Below are positions 6,097 through 6,968 of a stretch of 6,968 bases of DNA, one piece after another (the first letter of the stretch is position 1; every line of letters begins with the position of its first letter). This DNA is from Chloroflexota bacterium (GTDB lineage Bacteria > Chloroflexota > Anaerolineae > Anaerolineales > UBA4823). The DNA is taken from positions 1 to 6,968 of the forward strand of contig JAAZNS010000398.1 of the NCBI GenBank assembly GCA_012798185.1. Reading direction: 5' to 3'. The notes beneath the pieces are model-generated. The model did no database searches, was not told where the DNA came from, and saw nothing but the letters and a program-made list of their open reading frames with translations. The position numbers were made by a program, and so were the translations under genes.

Positions 6097-6968
6097 ATGG
6101 GCGTTCAAAGCAAAAATACAAGACGACCTAACCGTATCAGAATCAACAGCGGAAACAGAAATACCAAAATTCGTTTTGGCGCGGCGATGTCGCCGCGCCC
6201 TTCAGTTTTTGCTCCTTTGTTATATGCAGGGTATTTAGAATTGGGAATCGAACGATTAGCTAATGCCGGTTTCGATGCAATCGAGATCAGCCTGAGAAGA
6301 GTGGATGAGGTCGATATCGATTGGCTGGAAAAAACTTTAGCAAAGAATAAAATAAGCGTTTCTGCAATCGCTACAGGGCGCATATGTCTGGAAGATTGTT
6401 TATGTTTGAGTAACACCAATCCAGATGTTGGCAATCGAGTTTACGAAAGACTGGTGGAACTAATTCGGTTGGCAGCTCGTTTAAAAGCCTCCCTGATCAT
6501 TGGCGGTGTTCGAGGAAAATTGGCAGTTATTAGCGATGAACAAACCAGGCAACGTGCGGTTGTTATCGACACAATTCGCCGGTGTGCTAGGGTGGCTGAA
6601 GATTTCCAGGTTACTCTTCTATTGGAACCGATCAATCACAACGAAACAAATTTTATTAATACTTCTCAGGAGGGATTAGCGTTTATAAAAGATATCGGTA
6701 ACCCATCAATGCGTTTACTGCTGGATACTTTCCATATGGATGTCGAGGGTGAAAATCTGCGGGCTGCCATACACAATGCTGAATCGCAACTGGGTTACAT
6801 ACATTTTGCCGATACCAGCCGGTTGCCGCCGGGAAAAGGGCATATTGATTTTTCGGCAGTAATACAAACTTTAGTAGATATTGGATATAGCGGGTTTATT
6901 ACCGTAGAAATATTACCTAAACCGGATGATGACACCGCACTATATGAAACCGCAAAATATTTAAGATC
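6097..6968 (+). CDS. Sugar epimerase-like TIM barrel (tagatose 3-epimerase/IolO superfamily), 3' partial
   Basis: The frame is open from the TAG at 6070 to the window edge (290 codons from ATG 6097), so probably only the last 10-30 residues are missing. Members of this xylose-isomerase-like family epimerise or isomerise ketoses and keto-acids with one divalent metal. Counting from ATG 6097, the metal ligands are Glu177 (LLLEPIN), Asp210 (LLLDTFHMD), His236 (YIHFADT) and Glu271 (TVEILP). Their spacing of 33, 26 and 35 equals my recollection of Agrobacterium psicose 3-epimerase (E150, D183, H209, E244). The partners Glu183, His213 and Arg242 also match. The motif NETNFINT and the GKGHIDF segment resemble Thermotoga IolO, 5-keto-L-gluconate epimerase. 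ATG 6097 is preferred because TKIRFGAAM looks like strand beta1; the ATG at 6187 would remove it. No SD is evident, and about 22 basic polar residues precede the fold. A role in catabolism of the imported sugar is inferred. Confidence 0.85.
   Translation, partial: MGVQSKNTRRPNRIRINSGNRNTKIRFGAAMSPRPSVFAPLLYAGYLELGIERLANAGFDAIEISLRRVDEVDIDWLEKTLAKNKISVSAIATGRICLEDCLCLSNTNPDVGNRVYERLVELIRLAARLKASLIIGGVRGKLAVISDEQTRQRAVVIDTIRRCARVAEDFQVTLLLEPINHNETNFINTSQEGLAFIKDIGNPSMRLLLDTFHMDVEGENLRAAIHNAESQLGYIHFADTSRLPPGKGHIDFSAVIQTLVDIGYSGFITVEILPKPDDDTALYETAKYLR
6178..6199. repeat. GC-rich perfect palindrome inside the epimerase gene
   Basis: GGCGCGGCGA (6178-6187) and TCGCCGCGCC (6190-6199) are exact reverse complements around TG. 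Of the 22 bases, 19 are G or C, in sharp contrast to the AT-rich surroundings. In the gene's frame it encodes GAAMSPR within the first strand-loop region, with an in-frame ATG (6187-6189) in the loop. A T5 run follows at 6205-6209, giving it a terminator-like look, though it lies within the open frame. It may be a dispersed palindromic element captured in the coding sequence or a regulatory hairpin. Confidence 0.75.

Noticed and set aside
6105..6434. 109-codon open frame on the - strand opposite the epimerase gene
   Set aside because: The + strand frame shows a full epimerase active site; the antisense frame has no recognisable domain and lies wholly within it.
1..6968. CRISPR array, tRNA/rRNA genes, insertion sequence ends or phage genes
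   Set aside because: No regularly spaced long repeats, no cloverleaf-like or rRNA segments and no transposase or integrase coding sequence were seen on either strand.

Overview
The window reads as one strand-coherent carbohydrate-utilisation locus. All supported genes are on the + strand, and the sequence is moderately AT-rich. The organism is a bacterium with lipoprotein-anchored solute-binding proteins. The Pro/Gln/Glu/Thr-rich linker after the lipobox and the gene mix recall Anaerolineae-type Chloroflexota, though a low-GC Firmicute is also possible. This placement is an impression, because no phylogenetic marker is present.

Layout: positions 1-184 are a gene-free leader with small inverted repeats. 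Positions 185-4932 look like one operon. It starts with an RbsB-type sugar-binding lipoprotein (185-1270), followed by an RbsA-type tandem ATPase (about 1300-2813), an RbsC-type permease (2820-3806) and an M24 metallopeptidase-fold protein (3814-4932). The last three are separated by only 6-7 nt. Positions 4933-5336 are a 404-nt intergenic region with two terminator-like hairpins, a good sigma-70-type promoter and an operator-like repeat cluster. A GntR/FadR-type regulator follows (5337-6044). Last is a sugar-epimerase-like TIM barrel of the tagatose/psicose 3-epimerase and 5-keto-L-gluconate epimerase (IolO) superfamily, which runs off the right edge (from about 6097).

Working model: the lipoprotein captures a monosaccharide or polyol-like ligand, the RbsA/RbsC pair imports it, and the epimerase isomerises a keto-sugar or keto-acid intermediate. 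The FCD-domain regulator senses a small-acid metabolite and probably controls itself and perhaps the operon. The M24 protein is the odd partner and may hydrolyse an amide or peptide-linked form of the substrate.

The most striking observation is that the ATPase gene is apparently broken. An in-frame TAA replaces the expected Glu codon inside the first Walker A motif (G-[TAA]-NGAGKST, 1419-1421), while the remaining ~460 codons keep all family motifs. The start of the same gene is also irregular. The only ATG with a good Shine-Dalgarno is one frame off, and it sits inside a perfect 16-bp palindrome (1287-1320). A second, GC-rich palindrome (6178-6199) lies inside the epimerase coding region.
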